From Streptomyces sp. WMMC500 (GTDB lineage: Bacteria > Actinomycetota > Actinomycetes > Streptomycetales > Streptomycetaceae): 64,000 bases of DNA. The position numbers and the translations under genes were made by a program. The stretch lies in the NCBI RefSeq assembly GCF_027497195.1, contig NZ_CP114905.1, positions 5,095,001 through 5,159,000 of the forward strand, given 5' to 3'. Shown here in pieces: positions 16,390 to 23,471 of the stretch (the first letter of the stretch is position 1; each line of letters begins with the position of its first letter). The notes under the pieces were generated by a model. That model was not told the origin of the DNA. It made no database searches and saw only the letters and a list, made by a program, of their open reading frames with translations.

Positions 16390-17277
16390 ATGTCCCCCAG
16401 CGCGTCGCCCCCCGTCGTACGCGGTGAGCCGGTCCAGGTCGCCGACGGCGTCCACGTGATCCCGGACGGCCGGACGGAGCTCGTGCCGAACGTCGGCATC
16501 GTGGTCGGCGAGGAGGCCGCGCTCGTCGTCGACACGGGCCTGGGGCCGCGCAACGGCGCGTACGTCCTGGAACGGGCGCGCCGGCTGGCCGGCGGGCGGC
16601 GCCTGTACCTGACGCTCACCCACTTCCACCCCGAGCACGGCTACGGCGCGCAGGCGTTCAAGGGCGTGGCGACGATCGTCGCCCCCCGGGCGCAGCGCGA
16701 CGAGCTGCGACGCAAGGGCGCCGCGTACCTCGACATGTTCCGGGGCCTCGGCCCGGCCGTCGCGGCCGAGCTGGAGGGCACCGAACTCGTCGCCCCCGAC
16801 GTGGTCCACGACGGTGACGCCGCGATCGACCTCGGCGGGCACACCGCGGTGCTGCGCCCCGTCGGCCCGGCGCACACCGTGGGCGACCAGGTCGTGCTGG
16901 TCGACGACCGCGTGCTCTTCGGCGGCGACCTCCTGGAGACCCGGATCTTCCCGATCACGCCGTACTTCCCGCCGCACGACACCGACGTCGACCCGCGCCG
17001 CTGGATCGACGTCCTCGACCGCCTCGCCGCACTCGCCCCCGAGGTCGTCGTCCCCGGCCACGGGGAGGTCACTGACTCCTCGGTGATCGGCGACGTCCGC
17101 GACTACCTCACGTACGTCCGTACCGAAGCGGACCGCCTGCGCGCCGCCGGCGTCCCCGCCGACGAGGCGGCCACCGCGATCGACCGCTCCGCGCGCGACC
17201 GCTGGCCCACGTGGGAGCGCCCCGAGTGGATCACCCTGGCCGTCCGCGCCTTCTATGACGCCGCCCCCGGCCACTGA
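16390..17277 (+). CDS. Metallo-beta-lactamase-fold hydrolase
   Basis: 295 residues. The metal motif is HFHPEHG (near residue 78) with Glu where the usual HxHxDH has Asp; further ligands are GPAHTVGD (near 158), FGGD (near 178) and VPGHGEV (near 222). This is the quinoprotein relay/SoxH-like branch of the superfamily; the substrate is unknown. It is divergent from tetR and starts eight bases after a TetR operator, so it is probably derepressed by a small-molecule ligand. Confidence 0.87.
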   Translation: MSPSASPPVVRGEPVQVADGVHVIPDGRTELVPNVGIVVGEEAALVVDTGLGPRNGAYVLERARRLAGGRRLYLTLTHFHPEHGYGAQAFKGVATIVAPRAQRDELRRKGAAYLDMFRGLGPAVAAELEGTELVAPDVVHDGDAAIDLGGHTAVLRPVGPAHTVGDQVVLVDDRVLFGGDLLETRIFPITPYFPPHDTDVDPRRWIDVLDRLAALAPEVVVPGHGEVTDSSVIGDVRDYLTYVRTEADRLRAAGVPADEAATAIDRSARDRWPTWERPEWITLAVRAFYDAAPGH

Positions 17278-17363
17278 GCCCTCACGATCGCCTGGCTGTC
17301 GGCCTCAAATCCCCTACGCTGACCGGGACTTCAGTTCTCCGAGCGAGAGCGGGACGGTCTTCT

Positions 17364-18023
17364 ATGACGGTGGGCCCCGAAGCGACAGTCGTCGCCAAGG
17401 CAGCAGGGAGCGTGCTGAAGAAGGTGTCGGACCACACTTCCGGCACACCGACATGGCCGAACATGCACGAAGCGCTGCTGGAGCTGCACGAGATCCTGAG
17501 CGACTGGTGCGAGGCCGCGAGACGGACCGGCGAGGCCCTCGGGCACCTCAGATCCCGGCACCTCACGCGCGTCACGGTGGAGCGTGAGGGAGGGACGTCC
17601 AACTCCGGGGTGCCGACGAGAATGTGGACGATGCTGGGGATCCCCGTGAAGCCGGGCTATATCGAGTCGGCGCGGCGGGACATCGACGCGGTCATGTCCC
17701 CGGCGGCCCCGCTGACCCAGCGGTGGAGCGTCACCAAGCGCCGCCAGGCCGCGCGTCGTTCGTTGCGCGGTCTGATGCGGATCTACTGCGCCGACCTTCT
17801 CGAAGAGTTCGAGGCCGCGGTGGAAGCCCGCTCCAGATGGGTGACGGATCATCGCCACAAGATCGACCGTGCCCTCAAGCAGGGGATCGACGCCGACGAG
17901 CTCGACCGCCTGATCCGTGAGACGGCCCGCAGCACTTCCCGGTTGGACGCCGTACGGGAGAAGCTGAAGCGACTGATCCAGGAGCGCTACCCGATGGGGA
18001 GCCCGGCCGGACAGAGCGGGTAG
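17364..18023 (+). CDS. Hypothetical protein
   Basis: 219 residues, soluble, largely helical, with basic C-terminal half and possible coiled coil (about 165-205). I do not recognise a family. A TACGCT box at 17315-17320 could be the -10 of its promoter, giving a leader of about 37 bases with only a weak GAGAGCGGGACGG ribosome-binding site. Codon use matches the genome less tightly than its neighbours. It ends seven bases before the convergent CGNR regulator gene. Confidence 0.6.
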   Translation: MTVGPEATVVAKAAGSVLKKVSDHTSGTPTWPNMHEALLELHEILSDWCEAARRTGEALGHLRSRHLTRVTVEREGGTSNSGVPTRMWTMLGIPVKPGYIESARRDIDAVMSPAAPLTQRWSVTKRRQAARRSLRGLMRIYCADLLEEFEAAVEARSRWVTDHRHKIDRALKQGIDADELDRLIRETARSTSRLDAVREKLKRLIQERYPMGSPAGQSG

Positions 18024-18029
18024 CGTCGA

Positions 18030-18605
18030 TCACCTCGCTGATCCGGGGTTCTTGCGCTGGTTGGCATGAAAGCGTGCCTTCTTCTGGCGATTCCCGCACG
18101 TGTTCATCTCGCACCATCTGCGGGTGCGGCTCTGGCTCGTGTCGAAGAAGGCGGCCTGGCAGGTCGGTGAGGCGCACAGGGCCAGTCGTCCGGCCCGTTC
18201 ACCCGAGATGATGTCGATGGCGTCGGCGGCGATCACGCTGAGGGCGTCTTCCACGCGGGAACCCGAGCTGAGCCGCCACTGCCGCGTGCCCTCGGGCGTG
18301 AGGATCGCGGCGGCCCGGCCGGCAGCGCTGCGGTCGTTGATGACGTGGACGGCCGACGCGGGCAGAGCCTCCTGGAGCGCGGCGGCCGTCGCGGCGGCGT
18401 GAATCGACTCCCTCAGTTCCCGGGCGCGGTCGAGCTGGGTGGTGGTGCAGTCGTCCACGGGGAGGCCGCTCACCGCCAGCCAGTCGACGAGTCGCTGGGG
18501 GGTGGGGATGCGCTCCACGGGGTTGCCGCGACGCTCCGTCAGGGTCGCCGTGAAGCTGGTCGCCAGCACGCTGCCGAGGCGGAATTCAGGGAACTCAACA
18601 CGCAT
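18030..18605 (-). CDS. CGNR zinc-finger protein (putative stress-induced transcriptional regulator)
   Basis: 191 residues. The N-terminal ABATE-type helical domain (about 1-140) is followed by a zinc finger with CASPTC, then RRWCEMNTCGNRQK, which holds the CGNR signature. Such proteins are predicted DNA-binding regulators with a ligand-binding N-terminus. It is divergent from an epoxide hydrolase gene, and a dyad-rich intergenic region with two related palindromes lies between them; regulation of the hydrolase by this protein is inferred from that layout. Confidence 0.85.
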   Translation of the reverse strand: MRVEFPEFRLGSVLATSFTATLTERRGNPVERIPTPQRLVDWLAVSGLPVDDCTTTQLDRARELRESIHAAATAAALQEALPASAVHVINDRSAAGRAAAILTPEGTRQWRLSSGSRVEDALSVIAADAIDIISGERAGRLALCASPTCQAAFFDTSQSRTRRWCEMNTCGNRQKKARFHANQRKNPGSAR

Positions 18606-18606
18606 G

Positions 18607-18625
18607 GAACCACCTTAGCTGGTTG
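18607..18625. promoter_or_regulatory. Candidate CGNR operator, weaker copy
   Basis: GAACCACCTTAGCTGGTTG matches the strong palindrome at 18649-18667 at 14 of 19 positions, and its AACCA/TGGTT arms are inverted. It lies just upstream of the CGNR gene ATG. Confidence 0.55.
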
Positions 18626-18648
18626 CATGCTGACATGATGACATGCTA

Positions 18649-18667
18649 GAACCGTCTTAGACGGTTC
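18649..18667. promoter_or_regulatory. Candidate CGNR operator, strong copy
   Basis: GAACCGTC, TTA, GACGGTTC: a perfect palindrome 20 bp before the epoxide hydrolase ATG. Between the two palindromes is a further dyad, GCATG/CATGC. Confidence 0.65.
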
Positions 18668-18687
18668 CATGATGGACAGGAGGTCTC

Positions 18688-19860
18688 ATGCCCCCCTCGA
18701 CCAGCGACGTGCACCCCTTCGAAGCCCACGCAACGGATGCCGACCTCGACGATCTGCGCGCGCGACTGGCCGCGGCGCGACTGCCGGAGGCCGAGACGGT
18801 CTCCGGCGCCGCACCCGGCCCTCGCCGGTGGGAACAGGGCGTTCCGCTCGCCGCCCTCGTCGATGTCGTGAACTACTGGCGCACCGGGTACGACTGGCGG
18901 CCGTTCGAGGAACAGCTCAACCGGATCGGCCAGTTCCGTACGACCATCGACGGTCTGGGTATCCACTTCCTGCACCGCCGATCCGCGCGCGCAGATGCCA
19001 CTCCGCTGATCCTGACGCACGGCTGGCCGGACAGCGTCGTTCGCTTCATCGACATCGTGGACGAGCTGGCGGATCCGGATGACGCGGACGCGCCGGCGTT
19101 CCATGTCGTGGTCCCCTCGCTGCCGGGCTTCGGTTTCAGCGACAAGCCGACCGTCACCGGGTGGGGAACGGAAAAGATCGCGGCCGCCTGGGTGGAACTG
19201 ATGGGAAGGCTCGGCTACGGCACGTTCGTCGCCCACGGCGGCGACTGGGGCGGCAACATCACCACGGTCCTCGCCGGCCGGTTCCCGGCACACGTTCTCG
19301 GCATCCACACGACGTTCGCGGAGGGGCCGCCCGGACTGACGACGGACGGGCTGACGGCGGTCGAGCGCGAGTGGGTCGAGGACACCCGCGATTTCTGGCG
19401 CCGGCGTGCGGCGTACGCGAAGCAGCAGGCGACCCGGCCGCAGACCATCGGCTACTCGCTCGTCGACTCACCGGTCGGGCTTCTCGCGTGGATCCTCGAC
19501 AAGTTCGCGGAGTGGTCGGACACGGAGGACAGCCCGTTCGAGAGGATCTCTCTGGACCGCGTCCTGGACGACGTCACCCTGTACTGGCTGACCCGGACCG
19601 GTGCCTCGGCCGCCCGCCTCTATTACGAGAGTCACAACGCGCTCGACCCCGAACTCCGGGTCGACGTCCCGTCGGCACTCACCATGTATCCGCGCGACGT
19701 CGAGAAGTGCCCGCGCCCCTGGGCGCAGGAGCGGTACCGGCAGATCGTCCGGTGGGAGCTGCCCGAGAGCGGGGGACACTTCCCGTCGCTGGAGGTGCCC
19801 GAGTATTTCGTCAAAGACCTGCGAGAGGGCCTTGCGGCGGTGCTGGCCGCTCAACGTTGA
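18688..19860 (+). CDS. Epoxide hydrolase, EHN-type alpha/beta hydrolase
   Basis: 390 residues. An N-terminal EHN domain (about 1-110, with WEQGVPLAALVDVVNYWRTGYDWR) precedes the alpha/beta hydrolase core: oxyanion motif HGWPDS near residue 112, nucleophile Asp near 186 in GGDWGG, and a C-terminal GGHFPSLE carrying the catalytic His. It would open epoxides to diols in detoxification or secondary metabolism. ACAGGAGG gives a good ribosome-binding site. A mobile-element remnant begins 22 bases after its stop. Confidence 0.9.
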   Translation: MPPSTSDVHPFEAHATDADLDDLRARLAAARLPEAETVSGAAPGPRRWEQGVPLAALVDVVNYWRTGYDWRPFEEQLNRIGQFRTTIDGLGIHFLHRRSARADATPLILTHGWPDSVVRFIDIVDELADPDDADAPAFHVVVPSLPGFGFSDKPTVTGWGTEKIAAAWVELMGRLGYGTFVAHGGDWGGNITTVLAGRFPAHVLGIHTTFAEGPPGLTTDGLTAVEREWVEDTRDFWRRRAAYAKQQATRPQTIGYSLVDSPVGLLAWILDKFAEWSDTEDSPFERISLDRVLDDVTLYWLTRTGASAARLYYESHNALDPELRVDVPSALTMYPRDVEKCPRPWAQERYRQIVRWELPESGGHFPSLEVPEYFVKDLREGLAAVLAAQR

Positions 19861-19881
19861 GCTCTCCGCTCTTTACGGCCG

Positions 19882-20477
19882 AGCTCCGCCCTGCGCTTCC
19901 TGTCCGCCCGGCTGCGGGACCACCGCCGGCGACGCGGTACCCGCTGGAGGCGGCTGACCCCCGGTCGTCAGGCCCTGCTGACACTCGCGCACCTGCGGTG
20001 CGGACACACCTACGCCCAGCTCGCCGCCGGGTTCAGCGTCGGCACCACCACCGCCTACCGGCCCTCCTACTCCGGCAAACACAAGAAGCACGGCATGAAC
20101 GTGCAGGTCATCACCGACCCCGCAGGGCGGCTGCTATGGGCATCCCCAGCGCTGCCCGGAGCCGTCCACGACATCAGGGCCGCGCGAACCCACGGCATCA
20201 TCGACGCCCTGGACCAAACCGCCGTGGATAGCTGGGCCGACAAGGGCTACCGCGGCGCCGGCGGCACCCTCCGCCTGCCGTACTGGGGTCGGGGGGAACG
20301 CTCTCCGCAGGCCAGCAAGCCGTCAACCGCTCGCACGCGAAGATCCGCGCACTCGCCGAACAGGCGATGGCCACCCTCAAGACCTGGCGGCTTCTACGCA
20401 AACTGCGGTGCTCCACCACACGCATCACCGCACTCGTCCAAGCCATCCTCACCCTGCACCTGACCTGCCCAAACTGA
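19882..20477 (+). pseudogene. Transposase remnant (HTH_Tnp_4 / DDE_Tnp_4 type), deleted and frameshifted
   Basis: The N-terminal HTH part (RWRRLTPGRQALLTLAHLR, YAQLAAGFSVGTTTAYR) is joined in frame near 20060 directly to the DDE segment (YSGKHKKHGMNVQVITDP, ALPGAVHD), so the first catalytic Asp region is gone. A frameshift in the G run near 20290 moves the rest (HAKIRALAEQAMATLK, WRLLRKLRC) into the +1 frame before a TGA at 20475. It cannot encode a working transposase. Confidence 0.85.
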
Positions 20478-20492
20478 GGTTGGAAAGGCTCA
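19882..20492 (+). mobile_element. IS5-type element remnant, copy A (left end lost)
   Basis: This fragment shares its first 170 bases and last 65 bases with the opposite-oriented copy B at 21592-22028. Its right terminal repeat GAGGTTGGAAAGGCTCA (20476-20492) is intact, but the left terminus is missing; homology starts at 19882. It ends five bases from the stop codon of the ADP-ribosyltransferase gene. Confidence 0.8.
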
Positions 20493-20496
20493 CCGT

Positions 20497-21480
20497 CTAA
20501 CGGCCGCCAGCTGGGCCGCGTCCCATTCCACGCCCTCCTGAAGGCGCGTGAGGGTAACCCGGGTAGCCCTGCCCCGACTGCGGATACGGAGCCGGACCGC
20601 CTGGACCGGTCCCGTAGCCGTACTGAGCGTATTGCCCTGACGGTGCGTGACCACCCGTATGCGAAGGCGGGCCGTACACGTAAGCCGTCGAATCGACGAG
20701 CGGCGGAGGAGCGGGAACCCCAGAGCCGTGTTCCGTGCCCGGGCTCCGATGGCTGTACGCAGCCACCTGACTCTGCGAATAGCCGGGCGGCCCTTGCACC
20801 GATGCAGGCACGTAAGGAACCGTTGGCCCCAGAGGTACCGGGTCCCTTGCGGCATTGAGGCCGTATGGCGTGGTGTAGTTGACGTGCCTGTCCTGGACAC
20901 CTCCGGGAAAGGCGATCTCATGTTGGTCGGGATAGGACTGCCTGCCGAGTGATGCGGTTACGTCGATGCCGCCGGGCGCCGACGATTGGTAGCGAGTCAC
21001 CGGAGCGTCGGGATCCCGGCTGGGGTCAAGACTGTGCGAGATGGACTGTGCACGTTCAATCATTTCGGTCGAAGGGTTCGGGTCCCGGGTAAAGCTGACC
21101 AACGAGGATTGCTGCGTGGTGTTCTGGTACGACTGCAAGCTCACCGGCAGCCTGTCGTTGTGCGGCCGAAATCCACCGGCTGCGGCGATCTGATGCGGCT
21201 CACGTCCGTCAATTCGGTAAAGCGGCTGGGAGTCTGCGCGGTATACGACTTGCCGCCCGGCGGCGGGACCGGTTCTGGCGACGATGATATCGCTCGGATG
21301 GGGTCCATACGTGCTGGATCCGTAGCCAACGGCTTGAGGTGGATTGTGACTGACGGCTCGAGGGAATCGCGAATATTGCTCAGCGAACTCCGCCGCGGAG
21401 ACCACCCGGTCCATAGAGCCGTCACTGTCCTCAGGGTCGGACGCGTACCTCTGAGGGGAATAATCCCGACGATTCGACAT
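20497..21480 (-). CDS. Scabin/pierisin-like mono-ADP-ribosyltransferase (predicted)
   Basis: 327 residues. The central part (about 78-205) has the order of the pierisin/Scabin ADP-ribosyltransferases: VYRADS..LYRIDGREP with Arg89, then SLVSFT at 127-131 in the STS position 40 residues later, APGGIDVTASLG at 168-179, and the ARTT-type Q-x-E pair Gln186-His-Glu188 in QHEIAFPGG. Known relatives transfer ADP-ribose to guanine in DNA or nucleotides. The C-terminus (about 220-327) is a Pro/Gly/Tyr/Gln-rich disordered tail, and there is no signal peptide. GC content is visibly lower than the neighbours, and IS remnants flank it on both sides. GGAAGGGAAG precedes the ATG. The family call is by motif only. 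Confidence 0.7.
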   Translation of the reverse strand: MSNRRDYSPQRYASDPEDSDGSMDRVVSAAEFAEQYSRFPRAVSHNPPQAVGYGSSTYGPHPSDIIVARTGPAAGRQVVYRADSQPLYRIDGREPHQIAAAGGFRPHNDRLPVSLQSYQNTTQQSSLVSFTRDPNPSTEMIERAQSISHSLDPSRDPDAPVTRYQSSAPGGIDVTASLGRQSYPDQHEIAFPGGVQDRHVNYTTPYGLNAARDPVPLGPTVPYVPASVQGPPGYSQSQVAAYSHRSPGTEHGSGVPAPPPLVDSTAYVYGPPSHTGGHAPSGQYAQYGYGTGPGGPAPYPQSGQGYPGYPHAPSGGRGMGRGPAGGR

Positions 21481-21591
21481 GACCGCTTCCCTTCCATCTG
21501 TGACCGTGCGCCTGCTGACACTGCCGCGCGGGGACGTCTACCTCTGAGTACCCGCCCGGGTTACAACGGCCCCGCTGCGCGACCGGTTCAC

Positions 21592-22028
21592 TGAGCGTTT
21601 TCCAACCTCAGTTTGGGCAGGTCAGGTGCAGGGTGAGGATGGCTTGGACGAGTGCGGTGAGGGTGGGTGCGAGGGCGGCCAGGACGTCGATGGCTTCGGC
21701 GATGTACCGGTAGGCGGTGGTGGTGCCGACGCTGAACCCGGCGGCGAGCTGGGCGTAGGTGTGTCCGCACCGCAGGTGCGCGAGTGTCAGCAGGGCCTGA
21801 CGACCGGGGGTCAGCCGCCTCCAGCGGGTACCGCGTCGCCGGCGGTGGTCCCGCAGCCGGGCGGACAGGAAGCGCAGGGCGGAGCTGGACACGTCGATCC
21901 CGGACGGGTAGCAAGCACGCGAAGCCTCTGGCGGAGACGGTTCTCTTGGTCGAAAACCCATCTACCAGGGGCTTCACCGCGCTGTCAGCCCAACACCCCA
22001 TCACCCACGCGAGGTTGGAAAAAGCTCA
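21592..22028 (-). mobile_element. IS5-type element, copy B: 437-bp internally deleted form with both ends
   Basis: Terminal inverted repeats TGAGCGTTTTCCAACCTC (21592-21609) and GAGGTTGGAAAAAGCTCA (22011-22028) bound the element. It holds the transposase start but lacks the middle of the gene, so it is a MITE-like non-autonomous derivative. It sits inside the C-terminal part of a DUF5753-type gene. I could not identify a convincing target duplication. Confidence 0.82.
21608..21961 (-). pseudogene. Internally deleted transposase in copy B
   Basis: 117 codons: N-terminal HTH region (YPSGIDVSSSALRFLSARL through TTAYRYIAEAIDVLAALAPTLT) fused in frame to the last residues (ALVQAILTLHLTCPN). The entire DDE catalytic region is missing. 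Copy A has lost a different internal part, so the two deletions arose separately. Confidence 0.85.
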
Positions 22029-22571
22029 AGCCCTCGCTGTACGCCACCGGCGGCTGGTCCTCGAACCACATCAGCGTCAGCATGCTCTCCATGAGTGGAT
22101 GAGACCCGAGGCCGAACGGCAGCACGTGCACGCGCACCCCTCGACCTCGGAAAGTCCGACGAGGTGCGTGATCTGATCGGCCATGGTGTCGGGGCCCGCC
22201 GACCGGGCGTCGCAGCACCGCCTCGTCCAGTAGCGCCCACACTACGGGGCTTGCCGGATCGTCGAGCAACTGCGCGCGGTTGATGCGATTCCCAGGCTCG
22301 CACGGGCGTATGCCTCTGTCCGGAGGATGCCCGGGACGAAACTCAGACCGAATTCCCGGATCATCGTTGCCTGTTTCTCGAGTTGCCGTGCCGCCTCGAA
22401 GAATTCGGCGACTGCCGCGTCCTCGTCCGGCAGGAAGCTGGTCAGCACGTCTCCCGTGCCCAGTACCTTGTCCAACCGCCGCGCGTCGTTTCTGGAGGGT
22501 GTGCGGCGGCCCGCTTCGATGTGGGCGATGTGCGAGCGGGTCATCAGCGCTATGTCCGCCTCCCGTCTCAC
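22029..22571 (-). pseudogene. XRE / DUF5753 (Scr1-type) regulator, truncated and frameshifted
   Basis: Frame one carries RSHIAHIEAGRRTPSRNDARRLDKVLG, the second half of an XRE HTH, and the DUF5753 start GLSFVPGILRTEAYARA. A frameshift near 22260 moves to NRINRAQLLDDPASPVVWALLDEAVLRRPVGG, another near 22200 disrupts the next stretch, and HVLPFGLGSHPLMESMLTLMWFEDQPPVAYSEG returns before IS copy B cuts the 3' end. The first HTH helices are also missing. Intact relatives are about 280 residues and usually pair with a small DUF397 gene; none is seen here. Confidence 0.8.
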
Positions 22572-22642
22572 TCTGTAAGCGGATCGCTACACAGCGACGT
22601 CCGTGCGGCTCGGCTGCACGAGAGACCCCAGGAGTTGACGAC

Positions 22643-22948
22643 ATGCGCGACCGTACGGCCTCCGTCATGCGGCTGTTGCCGTGGAACTCGCCGGAGGGCA
22701 AGCCCTGCTATCTCCTCGGGGGCGGGTCCGGCTACGTCTCCCGGGTTGCGGACGACATCGAGCGGGTGCAGCTCAAGATGGCGGTCGAACTTCTGGGCCA
22801 CGCCGGCGGCATGCCCGATGACGACGCGACCACTCTCCCGGAGTTCCGCTACCTCGTGGCGCGCATGGCCGAGTCGTTGACCGACGTACACCGGGTCGCC
22901 GAGAGCCGCGGCGCCCGGATCCCCGCGCCCCACGACGACGACCAGTAG
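22643..22948 (+). CDS. Small conserved-looking hypothetical protein
   Basis: 101 residues, soluble, starting MRDRTASVMRLLPWNSPEGKPCYL, with helical C-terminal half. I recall similar short proteins beside regulator genes in Streptomyces but know no function. CAGGAG lies seven bases before the ATG. It is divergent from the broken DUF5753 gene and may be a relic of the same regulatory pair. Confidence 0.6.
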   Translation: MRDRTASVMRLLPWNSPEGKPCYLLGGGSGYVSRVADDIERVQLKMAVELLGHAGGMPDDDATTLPEFRYLVARMAESLTDVHRVAESRGARIPAPHDDDQ

Positions 22949-22980
22949 CACGCGCCCCGCTGGTGCGGTGACCACATACC

Positions 22981-23007
22981 CCGGTCAACCTGAGCTGTCA
23001 CCGCACT
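22981..23007. repeat. 27-bp direct repeat, copy 1
   Basis: Matches 23445-23471 at 23 of 27 positions, both ending GTCACCGCACT. An inverted copy GTGCGGTGAC (22963-22972) faces GTCACCGCAC (22997-23006), forming a perfect 10-bp dyad upstream of the following gene. Confidence 0.6.
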
Positions 23008-23045
23008 ACCCTGGTGCCGGAACGCGGACGGAGGCGCGGACTCAG

Positions 23046-23381
23046 ATGAGCAAGACCGATCCGCACATTCACGTAGAGCAGAAGGTGGTGCAGGCCGGCT
23101 CCGACGTCCGCAACCTGATCGTGTCGACGTTGGGCCGCGTGCCCGACGCACCAAGCGTCGTCACCACCGGTTGCGGACAGCAGGTGCCCTACGCCATGAC
23201 CTCTGCCCGTCCGGAACGTGTCACGTGCCTCGCCTGTCGGGAACATGCTCACCGGGAGTACCTGCGCTTTGCCGACCAGGTCGAGAGCCTGAGCCGGATG
23301 CCCGGTACGACCATCACCGGTGACCAGGCGGCCACGGCCGTGACACGGCTTCGGGACCTCGCGGTGAGGTTCTCTGCCTGA
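23046..23381 (+). CDS. Hypothetical protein with possible zinc ribbon
   Basis: 111 residues from ATG 23046 (an upstream in-frame ATG at 22968 would run through the dyad repeat, so it is less likely; GGAGGCG precedes 23046). A TTGCGQQ and CLACREHAH pair resembles a short zinc-binding site. The rest is helical. I do not recognise the family. The gene is bracketed by near-identical 27-bp direct repeats, which could be regulatory or the scars of insertion. Confidence 0.55.
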   Translation: MSKTDPHIHVEQKVVQAGSDVRNLIVSTLGRVPDAPSVVTTGCGQQVPYAMTSARPERVTCLACREHAHREYLRFADQVESLSRMPGTTITGDQAATAVTRLRDLAVRFSA

Positions 23382-23444
23382 GGCGCTGTGAACGCATCGG
23401 TTCGCCGGGTTGTCACCGCATGTCCAACCGCCACGACCACCGAC

Positions 23445-23471
23445 CCGGCGAACCTGCGCGGTCACCGCACT
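23445..23471. repeat. 27-bp direct repeat, copy 2
   Basis: Second copy of the 22981-23007 repeat; its last base is the first base of the MFS stop codon (complement). A further partial copy, GTCACCGCA, is at 23412-23420. Confidence 0.6.

Noticed and set aside
22968-23045. N-terminal extension of the 111-residue hypothetical protein from ATG 22968
   Set aside because: It would read through a perfect dyad repeat and lacks a ribosome-binding site, whereas ATG 23046 has GGAGGCG.
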